A stretch of DNA of 10,761 nt from Fretibacterium sp. (GCA_016280565.1 JAEEGY010000097.1:1-10761); one strand, 5' to 3'. Shown: positions 1-5,566, counted from the stretch's first letter. Made by a program: numbers and translations. The notes: a model not told the origin generated them from the sequence alone.

Positions 1-33
1 CTGTTCAACAAGTACGGGGAGAAAAAATCATGA
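1..33 (+). CDS. C-terminal tail of an unidentified upstream gene (partial)
   Basis: Reading from base 1, ten codons (LFNKYGEKKS) lead to a TGA at 31-33. That stop overlaps the ATG of the next gene at 30-32 as ATGA, the usual sign of translationally coupled genes in one operon. The piece is too short to identify. The main alternative is that this frame is not coding and the next gene begins further upstream, because its own frame is also open to the window edge. Confidence 0.4.
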   Translation: MFNKYGEKKS

Positions 34-287
34 GGGAACTGGAGAAAGGGCGTCGCAAACCACGGCCCGCGCAGACGGCAAAGCGCAGGGCGGCGGTGAG
101 GCTGATCTATTCCATGCCCGAAAGCAGGCTGCCTTATGTCATCGGTCTCTTGAAGAACGTAAAAAATTATGTGGAAGTGCCCCCGGATGCGTGGGATATA
201 TCTCTGCTGGCCGAGGCAAAAAAGGAGAACGACGGCTCCGCGGTTTCTCTGGATCAACTTGCGGAGGAGTTGAACATTGCTCTATAA
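30..287 (+). CDS. Probable antitoxin of a type II toxin-antitoxin pair
   Basis: An 85-residue protein directly upstream of, and overlapping, a RelE/ParE-type toxin. In such pairs the antitoxin binds and neutralises the toxin and usually represses the shared promoter. Residues 1-24 are strongly basic (RRKPRP, KRR) and could bind nucleic acid. Residues 25-47 look like a helix (MPESRLPYVIGLLKNVK), and 53-83 form an acidic-amphipathic tail (AWDISLLAEAKKENDGS) of the kind that wraps a toxin. No clear ribbon-helix-helix or HTH motif is visible, so the family is open and the role rests largely on context. The ATG at 30 is chosen because GGGGAG (16-21) lies 8 bases upstream and the ATG overlaps an upstream stop. 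The frame is nevertheless open to the left edge, so a longer form cannot be excluded. AT-richer codons than in the genes to the right suggest acquisition. Confidence 0.7.
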   Translation: MRELEKGRRKPRPAQTAKRRAAVRLIYSMPESRLPYVIGLLKNVKNYVEVPPDAWDISLLAEAKKENDGSAVSLDQLAEELNIAL

Positions 288-534
288 GGTTTTTCTTGAG
301 AAAGCCGCTGAAAAGTATCTCCGGCGTCAGGACAGGGATAGTCAGGTTCGCCTTCTGAAAGCAATAAAGACGCTTCCGCCGGAAAAAGGCATGAAGAAGC
401 TGAGAGGACTTGATTCCTGCTTTCGTGTGAGGGTCGGGGACGTTCGAATCATTTTTTCAATAGACGAAGCAGCGCACAGCGTCAGGGTCATTGCAATAGG
501 TCCGCGGGGACAAGTCTACCGTGACCTCACATAG
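277..534 (+). CDS. RelE/ParE-superfamily toxin
   Basis: An 85-residue basic protein with the typical short RelE/ParE fold: two N-terminal helices (residues 6-32, ending in LPPEKG), then KKLRGLDSCFRVRVGDVRIIF (residues 40-60) and IGPRGQVY (74-81). R50, R52 and R57, with R77 and Y81 near the C-terminus, sit where RelE-type mRNA interferases keep their basic and aromatic active-site residues. Members cleave mRNA on the ribosome (RelE, HigB, YoeB) or poison gyrase (ParE); sequence alone does not decide, but the retained Arg/Tyr set favours an RNase. The start is TTG at 277, supported by GGAGGAG at 263-269 with 7 bases of spacing and by an 11-base overlap with the antitoxin, implying coupled translation. 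The length is normal for the family and no damage is seen. Confidence 0.88.
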   Translation: MLYKVFLEKAAEKYLRRQDRDSQVRLLKAIKTLPPEKGMKKLRGLDSCFRVRVGDVRIIFSIDEAAHSVRVIAIGPRGQVYRDLT

Positions 535-573
535 AGGCGTCTTCCGCGAGGCACAGACGGCGATCATCAGGAT

Positions 574-580
574 AAGGAGG
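574..580 (+). promoter_or_regulatory. Shine-Dalgarno site fixing the AICAR formyltransferase start
   Basis: AAGGAGG lies 9 bases before the ATG at 590. It argues against the 23-codon longer reading from GTG at 521, which would overlap the toxin gene and add residues (TSHRGVFREAQ) not expected in this family. Confidence 0.75.
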
Positions 581-589
581 AAAACTGAC

Positions 590-1777
590 ATGAAAGAACT
601 GGAACTGAAGTACGGCTGCAACCCCAACCAGAAGCCCGCGCGCATCTTTGCGAAGACGGGAGAACTGCCTCTTGAGGTGCTGAACGGCCGGCCGGGGTAC
701 ATCAATTTTCTGGACGCGCTGAACAGCTGGCAGCTCGTGCGTGAGCTGAAGAACGCGCTCTCGCTACCCGCGGCGGCGTCCTTCAAGCACGTCAGCCCGG
801 CAGGGGCGGCGGTGGGCCTGCCCCTCGTGGAGGCGGAGCGGCAGATGTTCTTCGTGGATTTGCCGCTGGACGAGGTGAACGCCTCCCCCCTGGCCTGTGC
901 CTACGCCCGGGCGCGTGGGACGGACCGGATGTCCTCCTTCGGGGACTGGATCGCGCTGAGCGAGCCCTGTGACGAGACCACGGCGGCCCTCATCCGCCAC
1001 GAGGTCTCCGACGGCGTCATCGCGCCGGGGTATTCCGACGCGGCGCTTTCCATTCTGAAGGAGAAGCGCAAGGGCAGCTACGCGATTGTGAAGATCGACC
1101 CGGGTTACGAGCCCCCGGCCGTTGAGCAGCGGGACGTGTTCGGCGTCACGTTCGAGCAGGGCCGCAACACCGCGCCTGTGATCGACCCCGCGTTCTTCGA
1201 TGCCCCCGTGACAAAGACAAAGAACATCCCTGAGGCCGCGCGACGGGACCTGACCCTGGCGCTCATCACGCTGAAGTACACCCAGTCCAACTCCGTGTGC
1301 TATGCCCAGGGGGGTCAGACTCTCGGCGTCGGCGCAGGGCAGCAGTCGCGCCTGCACTGCACCCGTCTGGCGGGGGACAAGGCGGACCTGAGGATCCTTC
1401 GGGAAAATCCCAGGGTGGTGACCCTGCCCTTCCACGAGGGGTTAGGCCGCCCGGAGCGGGACAATGCCATTGACGTCTATCTCTCGGCCGCGCCGGAGGG
1501 CGTGCTGGGCGAGGGCGTCTGGCAAGAGTATTTTACCTACAGGCCGGAGCCCATGACGCCGCAGGAGCGGAGGTTGTGGCTGGAGGGCACGAAGGGCGTC
1601 TCGCTGGGGAGCGACGCGTTCTTCCCCTTCCCGGACAACATCGAGCGGGCCCGGCGCAGCGGCGTGTCCTTTATCGCGCAGCCCGGCGGCTCCATTCGGG
1701 ACGACCTTGTGATCGAGGCCTGCGACCGATACGGCATTGCGATGGTAATGACCGGACAAAGGCTGTTTCACCACTGA
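590..1777 (+). CDS. Stand-alone phosphoribosylaminoimidazolecarboxamide (AICAR) formyltransferase
   Basis: Transfers a formyl group from 10-formyltetrahydrofolate to AICAR, giving FAICAR, the penultimate step of IMP synthesis in the cytosol. The 395-residue protein covers only the transformylase half of bifunctional PurH. It opens with YGCNPNQ (8-14), has SFKHVSPAG with the K66-H67 pair matching the catalytic Lys-His of the family, SSFGDWIALSEPCD, TQSN (231-234) followed by a GAGQQSR-type segment, and ends in GGSIRD (366-371) and TGQRLFHH. The N-terminal IMP cyclohydrolase (MGS-like) domain of E. coli PurH is absent, so ring closure must be done by another protein. Such unfused forms of about 390 residues are known in anaerobes; the names purH and purV have both been used, so no symbol is given. 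It lies 55 bases after the toxin gene with no obvious promoter between. No truncation is seen. Confidence 0.93.
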   Translation: MKELELKYGCNPNQKPARIFAKTGELPLEVLNGRPGYINFLDALNSWQLVRELKNALSLPAAASFKHVSPAGAAVGLPLVEAERQMFFVDLPLDEVNASPLACAYARARGTDRMSSFGDWIALSEPCDETTAALIRHEVSDGVIAPGYSDAALSILKEKRKGSYAIVKIDPGYEPPAVEQRDVFGVTFEQGRNTAPVIDPAFFDAPVTKTKNIPEAARRDLTLALITLKYTQSNSVCYAQGGQTLGVGAGQQSRLHCTRLAGDKADLRILRENPRVVTLPFHEGLGRPERDNAIDVYLSAAPEGVLGEGVWQEYFTYRPEPMTPQERRLWLEGTKGVSLGSDAFFPFPDNIERARRSGVSFIAQPGGSIRDDLVIEACDRYGIAMVMTGQRLFHH

Positions 1778-1793
1778 GGGAACATGATAAAAT
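1765..1793 (+). promoter_or_regulatory. Candidate extended -10 promoter for the small gene at 1865
   Basis: TGATAAAAT at 1785-1793 fits the extended -10 form TGnTATAAT, and a weak -35 (GTTTCA, 1765-1770) lies 17 bases upstream, inside the last codons of the formyltransferase gene. Transcription would start near 1800 and give a leader of about 65 bases before the small ORF. The same TGATATAAT style occurs before the MATE gene. The call is by eye. Confidence 0.5.
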
Positions 1794-1864
1794 AGCAGAC
1801 AGGAGAGGCCCTCAGAACATCGAGGGAGACTGCATGGGGTACATCCCCGGAAGGGGGTGGAAAC

Positions 1865-1948
1865 GTGGAGAGAATAATAGAGCTCGTAAAGGCGCTGTCA
1901 TCGCTTTTACGAGCTCTTGCCGAAATCATCCGGCTATTCAAAGCGTAA
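1865..1948 (+). CDS. 27-residue amphipathic peptide, function unknown
   Basis: GTG at 1865 begins 27 codons ending in TAA at 1946-1948. AAGGGGGTG at 1851-1859 differs from the ideal ribosome-binding sequence AAGGAGGTG at one base and sits 5 bases upstream, a strong initiation signal. The product begins MERIIELVK and ends EIIRLFKA. I4, L7, L11, L14, L18, I21 and F25 follow an unbroken 3-4 heptad spacing, with I5, V8, L15 and I22 widening the hydrophobic face and E, K and R on the other; net charge is about +2. This predicts one amphipathic helix that could lie on a membrane or form a coiled coil. Codons such as ATA, TTA, CTA and CGA are unlike those of the GC-rich neighbours. It has its own candidate promoter and downstream hairpins. 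I do not recognise a family. It could be a type I toxin-like peptide, a small membrane protein or a leader peptide. Chance is the main alternative. Confidence 0.55.
   Translation: MERIIELVKALSSLLRALAEIIRLFKA
1879..1917 (+). repeat. 16-bp inverted repeat (RNA hairpin) inside the small ORF
   Basis: The arm AGAGCTCGTAAAGGCG (1879-1894) pairs with 1902-1917 around a 7-base loop (1895-1901, ctgtcat). All 16 positions pair, with one G-U wobble at 1891/1905. No T-run follows, so it is not a usual terminator. It lies 14 bases after the start codon, where a stable fold would slow translation or alter mRNA stability. Confidence 0.8.
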
Positions 1949-1959
1949 TTCCTTACGGA

Positions 1960-2011
1960 GGGCGTCAGCCTGAGGTGGGGATCGCAGCCCCGCTTCAGCA
2001 GCCCAAGTTTT
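1960..2011 (+). terminator. Candidate terminator hairpin after the small ORF
   Basis: The arm at 1970-1980 (CTGAGGTGGGG) pairs with 1988-1998 over 11 positions, including two G-U type pairs, around loop 1981-1987. An outer GGGC/GCCC pair (1960-1963 with 2001-2004) closes the structure, and TTTT follows at 2008-2011. The short T-run makes termination plausible but not certain. The wobble pairs show the fold favours RNA of the plus strand. Confidence 0.45.
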
Positions 2012-2017
2012 GAAACT

Positions 2018-2040
2018 CCGTCCGAGCCTCTCCCGGACGG
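2018..2040. terminator. Hairpin between convergent units (small gene and uvrC)
   Basis: CCGTCCG (2018-2024) and CGGACGG (2034-2040) form a perfect 7-bp stem with a 9-base loop, placed between the plus-strand small gene and the 3' end of uvrC on the minus strand. Neither side has a true T-run (CTATATTATA on plus, AGTTTC on minus), so strength is uncertain; a two-way terminator is the simplest reading. Confidence 0.4.
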
Positions 2041-2068
2041 CTATATTATACACTATTACCCAAACTTT

Positions 2069-3622
2069 TTACGCGTTCAAATGCTCCAAAATTTTCTTTG
2101 CGAGGACGGGGCCCACGCCGGGGGCCGAGGCCAGCTCCTCCGGGGAGAGGGCCGCGATGCGCTGCGTGGAGCCAAACCGCACCAAAAGCTGCGCGGCACG
2201 CGACCGCCCAATGCCGGGAACGTCCTCCAGCGTGGAGTGCCTCATCCGGGCGTTGCGCGCGCGGCGGTGCGTTGTGATGGCGTAGCGGTGGACCTCGTCG
2301 CGAAGCCGCTGGAGCAACTGAAGTGCCGGGTCGCTGCGTTCCAGACGAAGGGGCGCGTTGGGCCTGCCGGGAAGGTAGATCAGCTCCTCGCGCTCCGCCA
2401 GGGCCACGAGCGGCAGGTCAAGTTTCAGCTCCTCAAGGGCCTTCAGCGCAAACTCCAGCTGCACAGGCCCCCCGTCGATAAGGGCAAGCTGGGGCATGGG
2501 CTCCGAGTGGTCCAGCACATGCCGGTAGCGCCGGAACACCGTCTCCTGAATTGAAAGAAAATCGTCAATCTGGCCTTCCTCCAGGCCCCGCATCTTGAAC
2601 CGGCGATAGAGCGACGGGCTGGGCCGCCCCTGCTCAAAGACGACGCAGCAGCCATAGGTCTCGTGCCCGGACATGTGGGAGATGTCGAAGGCGTCCATGC
2701 GCCAGGGGAGGGTCTTGAGCCCCAGGAGCTGCTGAATCTGGTTGAGGACCTGCCACGTCTCGCTGTCCAGGTCCTCCTGCAGGGCGGAGGAGACGCGTTG
2801 ACGAGAGAGCCGCCATATCGCGCGGATGGTGTCCCGATATAGGGCCGCCGTCTCAAAGGCCATGCGCTTCGCTGCAGCGTCCATGCGCTTACGTAACCGT
2901 TCCACCAGCTCGGCGGACTTGCCCTCCAGAAGCAGAATGATGTCCCCCACGCGTTCCCGGTATTCCGCCTGGGTGCATATCCCCGCGCAGGCCCCCATGC
3001 AGTGTCCCAGGCTGTACTCGATGCAGGGGCGCTTTTCCGGGTCGGGACGCAGCGCCGACCGGCAGACCCGCAGGGGAAAGTACCGTTCCGCAAGGCGCAG
3101 CATCGCACGGAGGTTGCCCGCGCTGACGAAGGGCCCCAGATAGACCGAGCCGTCGTCCTGGCGCTGAGACTCCTCCGCGGAGGGCTTTTGACGCGTGATC
3201 TCCAGCCGGGGAAAGTCCTCATTCGTCACGCGGATGTAGGGGTAGCGGTCATTCATCTTGAGGTCGATGTTGAAGAAAGGCGAGTAGCGCCGGATGAGCC
3301 GGGCCTCGACGATCAGGGCCTCAGCCTCCGTCTCCGTGCGGATGGTGGAGATATCCTCGACAAGAGAGACTAACTTGCGCAGACGCGGCGAGGCGAAGTT
3401 CGAGTGCCGGAAGTAGGACGACACGCGGCGCCTGAGCTTGATGGCCTTGCCAACATAGATGACCGTGCCCTCCGCGTCGCGCATGATGTAGACGCCGGGG
3501 CGCTCGGGGAGGCTCTTCAAAATGGCGGCGATGTGCGGCTTGGTGTCAGACGCAAATCGCGCGTTCCGCCCGCGCGGTGCGGCCGGTCGTTTCTCCTCCT
3601 GCTCCTTTGCATTGTCCTCCAT
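2069..3622 (-). CDS. uvrC: UvrC, excinuclease ABC subunit C, with a shortened centre
   Basis: Makes the two incisions flanking a DNA lesion in nucleotide excision repair after UvrA/UvrB recognition. In the 517 residues, in order: an N-terminal GIY-YIG nuclease (G43-V44-Y45, YVGK 56-59, R64, E106); a cysteine cluster (C187, C200, C208, C212, C216) like the UvrC iron-sulphur site; a UVR motif near 230-270 that contacts UvrB; the RNase H-like nuclease (FDISH with D313, LIDGG with D383, DEVHRYAI with H445); and tandem HhH DNA-binding motifs from about 464 to the end. All catalytic residues look intact. The odd point is length: only about 43 residues separate the UVR motif from D313, against about 160 in E. 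coli. The ATG at 3622 has GGGGAGGTG (plus 3629-3637) 6 bases upstream. Residues 1-25 are a charged extension. The gene seems monocistronic. Confidence 0.95.
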   Translation of the reverse strand: MEDNAKEQEEKRPAAPRGRNARFASDTKPHIAAILKSLPERPGVYIMRDAEGTVIYVGKAIKLRRRVSSYFRHSNFASPRLRKLVSLVEDISTIRTETEAEALIVEARLIRRYSPFFNIDLKMNDRYPYIRVTNEDFPRLEITRQKPSAEESQRQDDGSVYLGPFVSAGNLRAMLRLAERYFPLRVCRSALRPDPEKRPCIEYSLGHCMGACAGICTQAEYRERVGDIILLLEGKSAELVERLRKRMDAAAKRMAFETAALYRDTIRAIWRLSRQRVSSALQEDLDSETWQVLNQIQQLLGLKTLPWRMDAFDISHMSGHETYGCCVVFEQGRPSPSLYRRFKMRGLEEGQIDDFLSIQETVFRRYRHVLDHSEPMPQLALIDGGPVQLEFALKALEELKLDLPLVALAEREELIYLPGRPNAPLRLERSDPALQLLQRLRDEVHRYAITTHRRARNARMRHSTLEDVPGIGRSRAAQLLVRFGSTQRIAALSPEELASAPGVGPVLAKKILEHLNA

Positions 3623-3655
3623 CGCTCACACCTCCCCGTGAAGATGTACGCTGTT

Positions 3656-3683
3656 ATTTTACCGCGTTGGTTCATACAGGAAA
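3656..3683 (-). promoter_or_regulatory. Candidate uvrC promoter
   Basis: On the minus strand, TAAAAT (plus 3656-3661) lies about 33 bases before the uvrC start codon, and TTTCCT (plus 3678-3683) is 16 bases further upstream as a weak -35. It lies downstream of the kduD terminator, which fits uvrC needing its own promoter. No LexA-type operator was recognised. Confidence 0.35.
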
Positions 3684-3716
3684 GTTGTGGGTATGTGTTT
3701 GTGCCGTATGGAGGGC

Positions 3717-3756
3717 AAAAAAAGCCCCCGGCAAGGCCCATAGGCCCGTCGGGAGC
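3717..3756 (-). terminator. Intrinsic terminator of kduD
   Basis: Read on the minus strand, a GC-rich stem (GCTCCCG pairing with CGGGGGC, with an inner GGCC/GGCC pair) spans plus 3724-3756 and is followed at once by seven T residues (plus A-run 3717-3723). It starts about 28 bases after the kduD stop. This is the clearest terminator in the window and separates kduD from uvrC. Confidence 0.85.
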
Positions 3757-3783
3757 GGGATGGATCAGGTGGGGACTGGGGAT

Positions 3784-4536
3784 TTATCGCGCCAGCCAGC
3801 CTCCGTCGACGGCCAGGATGTGTCCGGTCACATAGTCCGACGCGCGGGACGCCAGGAACACCGCCGCGCCCTTCAGGTCGTCCGGCGTGCCCCAGCGGTT
3901 GGCCGGGATGCGGGCCAGGATCTCCGCGCTGCGCACGGGGTCCTTCTGGAGTGCCTCGGTGTTGTTCGTGGCCATGTAGCCTGGGGCGATGGCATTGACC
4001 TGAATGTTGAACTTCGCCAGTTCGTTGGCCATGAGCTTCGTCAGGCCCGCCACGCCGCTCTTGCTGGCAGTGTAGGACGGGACGCGGATGCCTCCCTGGA
4101 ACGAGAGCATGGAAGCCACGTTGATGATCTTTCCCCCACCGCGCTTCTCCATCTCCCGGGCAGCGGCCTGAGACAGGAAAAACAGCGACTTGAGGTTGAC
4201 GTTGATGACGTCGTCCCAGTCCTTCTCGGAGAACTTCAACATGTCCTCCCGCCGGATGATGCCCGCGTTGTTCACAAGGATATCCAGCCGCCCGAACTCC
4301 TTTACGGCTGCCTCCACCAGCGCAGGGATGTCCTTCTGCGAGGTCAGGTCGATGTCGAAGTACAGGAACCGCCGCCCCAGCGCAGCGACAGACCTCTCCA
4401 GCTCGGGCATCCTGGCATGCCCGGCCCCGACGATGTCGCAGCCCGCCTCGGCCAGCCCCTCCGCAATGCCCAGCCCCAGGCCCGTGCGCGCGCCCGTGAC
4501 GATGGCGACCTTCCCTGTGATGTCAAACAAACTCAT
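3784..4536 (-). CDS. kduD: 2-deoxy-D-gluconate 3-dehydrogenase / DKII reductase (KduD)
   Basis: A 250-residue classical short-chain dehydrogenase. KduD-type enzymes use NAD(P)H to interconvert 2,5-diketo-3-deoxygluconate and 2-keto-3-deoxygluconate (KDG) in the cytosol, the step after KduI in unsaturated-uronate breakdown. A Rossmann fold is shown by TGARTGLG (14-21), NNAG (89-92) and N114; the catalytic triad is S142, Y155, K159 (YTASK). PGYMATNNTEAL and the end VDGGWLAR are what I expect in KduD rather than in the related FabG family. Divergent kduI next door is the strongest support for the exact substrate. The ATG at 4536 has AGGAG (plus 4548-4552) 11 bases upstream, a rather long spacing. 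A strong terminator follows the stop. Substrate is inferred from family and neighbour; another sugar-acid reductase remains possible. Confidence 0.9.
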   Translation of the reverse strand: MSLFDITGKVAIVTGARTGLGLGIAEGLAEAGCDIVGAGHARMPELERSVAALGRRFLYFDIDLTSQKDIPALVEAAVKEFGRLDILVNNAGIIRREDMLKFSEKDWDDVINVNLKSLFFLSQAAAREMEKRGGGKIINVASMLSFQGGIRVPSYTASKSGVAGLTKLMANELAKFNIQVNAIAPGYMATNNTEALQKDPVRSAEILARIPANRWGTPDDLKGAAVFLASRASDYVTGHILAVDGGWLAR

Positions 4537-4625
4537 GATCGAACACGCTCCTAATTTCAGGTTTTAGACTATAATAGCATAGGATATGGATATTTACGTT
4601 CATTATGAGCAGGGAGGTAATTTTT
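4537..4625. promoter_or_regulatory. Divergent kduD-kduI promoter region
   Basis: This AT-rich 89-base gap must hold both promoters. On the plus strand TATAAT at 4570-4575 is a consensus -10 for kduI, but no good -35 is visible 16-18 bases upstream, which would fit dependence on an activator. On the minus strand TATTAT (plus 4572-4577) overlaps it as a candidate kduD -10, so the two promoters may compete. Possible operator elements are a tandem GGATAT GGATAT (4582-4593) and a small inverted repeat TTCATTATGA (4599-4608). No family-specific operator was recognised. GGGAGGT at 4612-4618 is the kduI ribosome site, 7 bases before its ATG. Confidence 0.5.
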
Positions 4626-5468
4626 ATGGACATTCGTTATTCTTGCAACCCGCAGGACGTGAAGCGCTACACCACCGATGAGCTGAGGAAGGAGTTCCTC
4701 ATCACCGGCCTGTACCGGCCCGATGAGGTGACGGCCGTCTACAGCCACGTGGACCGCATGGTGACGCTGGGCTGTATGCCGGTGAAGGAGCCCGTCTCCA
4801 TCGACAAGGGTATCGACGTGTGGGCCAACTTCGGCACGCATTTCTTCCTGGAGCGCCGGGAGATCGGCATCTTCAACATCGGCGGGGCCGGCAGCATCAC
4901 CGTGGACGGCACTCGCTACGCGCTGGGCTACAAGGACTGCCTGTACATCACCCGCGGCGCGAAGGAGGTCCTCTTCGCCAGCGACGATAGTTCAAAGCCC
5001 GCGAAGTTCTACATGGTCTCCGCCCCGGCGCACAAGAGCTTCGAGACGCGGCTGCTGAAGCTGGCGGACGCGGCCAAGCGCCCCTGCGGGGATGCCACTC
5101 TGTCCAACAAACGTGTCATCAACCAGTTCATCCACCCCGCCGTGCTGCCCACCTGTCAGCTCTCCATGGGCATGACGGTCCTGGAGCCCGGCAGCGTGTG
5201 GAACACCATGCCCGCCCACACCCACGAGCGGCGGATGGAGGTCTATATGTACTTTGAGGTGCCGGAGGACCAGGTGGTGTTCCACATGATGGGACAGGGG
5301 CAGGAGACCCGCCACATCGTCATGAGGAACGAGGAGGCGGTCATCTCTCCGTCGTGGTCCATCCACGCCGGGGCCGGGACGGCCAGCTACACGTTCATCT
5401 GGGCCATGGGCGGAGAGAATCAGGAGTTCGACGACATGGACACCATCCCCACGCCGGAGCTGAGATAG
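4626..5468 (+). CDS. kduI: 5-dehydro-4-deoxy-D-glucuronate isomerase (KduI)
   Basis: Isomerises 5-keto-4-deoxyuronate, formed spontaneously from the unsaturated uronates released by pectate lyases or glycosaminoglycan lyases, to 2,5-diketo-3-deoxygluconate, the substrate of KduD. The 280-residue length equals the family norm. The metal site of this bicupin is visible as AHTHERRMEVYMYFE with H198, H200 and E205, and the fourth ligand H247 in SWSIHAGAG; these match the E. coli ligands H196, H198, E203 and H245 with a shift of two. N-terminal features include WANFGTHFFLERREIGIFNIGG (positions 66-87). The start at 4626 is preferred over ATG 4605 because GGGAGGT lies 7 bases before it and MDIRYS is a typical KduI opening. 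It is divergent from kduD. No lyase, uronate transporter or KDG kinase lies in the window, so the upstream polysaccharide is unknown. Confidence 0.95.
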   Translation: MDIRYSCNPQDVKRYTTDELRKEFLITGLYRPDEVTAVYSHVDRMVTLGCMPVKEPVSIDKGIDVWANFGTHFFLERREIGIFNIGGAGSITVDGTRYALGYKDCLYITRGAKEVLFASDDSSKPAKFYMVSAPAHKSFETRLLKLADAAKRPCGDATLSNKRVINQFIHPAVLPTCQLSMGMTVLEPGSVWNTMPAHTHERRMEVYMYFEVPEDQVVFHMMGQGQETRHIVMRNEEAVISPSWSIHAGAGTASYTFIWAMGGENQEFDDMDTIPTPELR

Positions 5469-5527
5469 GCGTCCAGCGCCGGGCGGGTCAGTTTTGCCCT
5501 GGGTGTCGTTCCCGTTGCTCAGGGGGT

Positions 5528-5564
5528 GCGGGGGCTCCTTTGGGGCCTCCGCGTTGATTTGTTT
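5528..5564 (+). terminator. Candidate terminator of kduI
   Basis: GCGGGGGC (5528-5535) pairs with GCCTCCGC (5545-5552), with one G-U pair and a 9-base loop, and is followed by the T-rich GTTGATTTGTTT (5553-5564). It starts 60 bases after the kduI stop and before the next promoter. Confidence 0.55.
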
Positions 5565-5566
5565 GC

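Noticed and set aside
521..589. Longer N-terminus for the AICAR formyltransferase from GTG at 521
   Set aside because: The extra 23 codons overlap the toxin gene and lack family similarity, while ATG 590 has AAGGAGG correctly placed and gives the expected YGCNPNQ opening.
1879..1917. The 16-bp hairpin as a terminator of the formyltransferase gene
   Set aside because: No T-run follows on either strand and it is about 100 bases beyond the stop, inside a better-supported ORF.
1576..2013. 145-codon reading on the plus strand that begins inside the formyltransferase gene
   Set aside because: Its first part overlaps clearly real coding sequence in another frame. Only the tail from the ATG at 1834 is worth considering and is reported separately.
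1800..2045. CRISPR, tRNA or insertion-sequence remnant
   Set aside because: No regularly spaced repeats, no cloverleaf, and no transposase fragment or terminal inverted repeats with a flanking duplication were seen.
3577..4554. 325-codon open frame on the plus strand across kduD
   Set aside because: It is the shadow of kduD, runs through the strong kduD terminator and has no recognisable motif.
4605..4625. Upstream ATG at 4605 for kduI
   Set aside because: It would place the start before the ribosome site at 4612-4618 and add seven residues not typical of KduI; no ribosome site precedes 4605.
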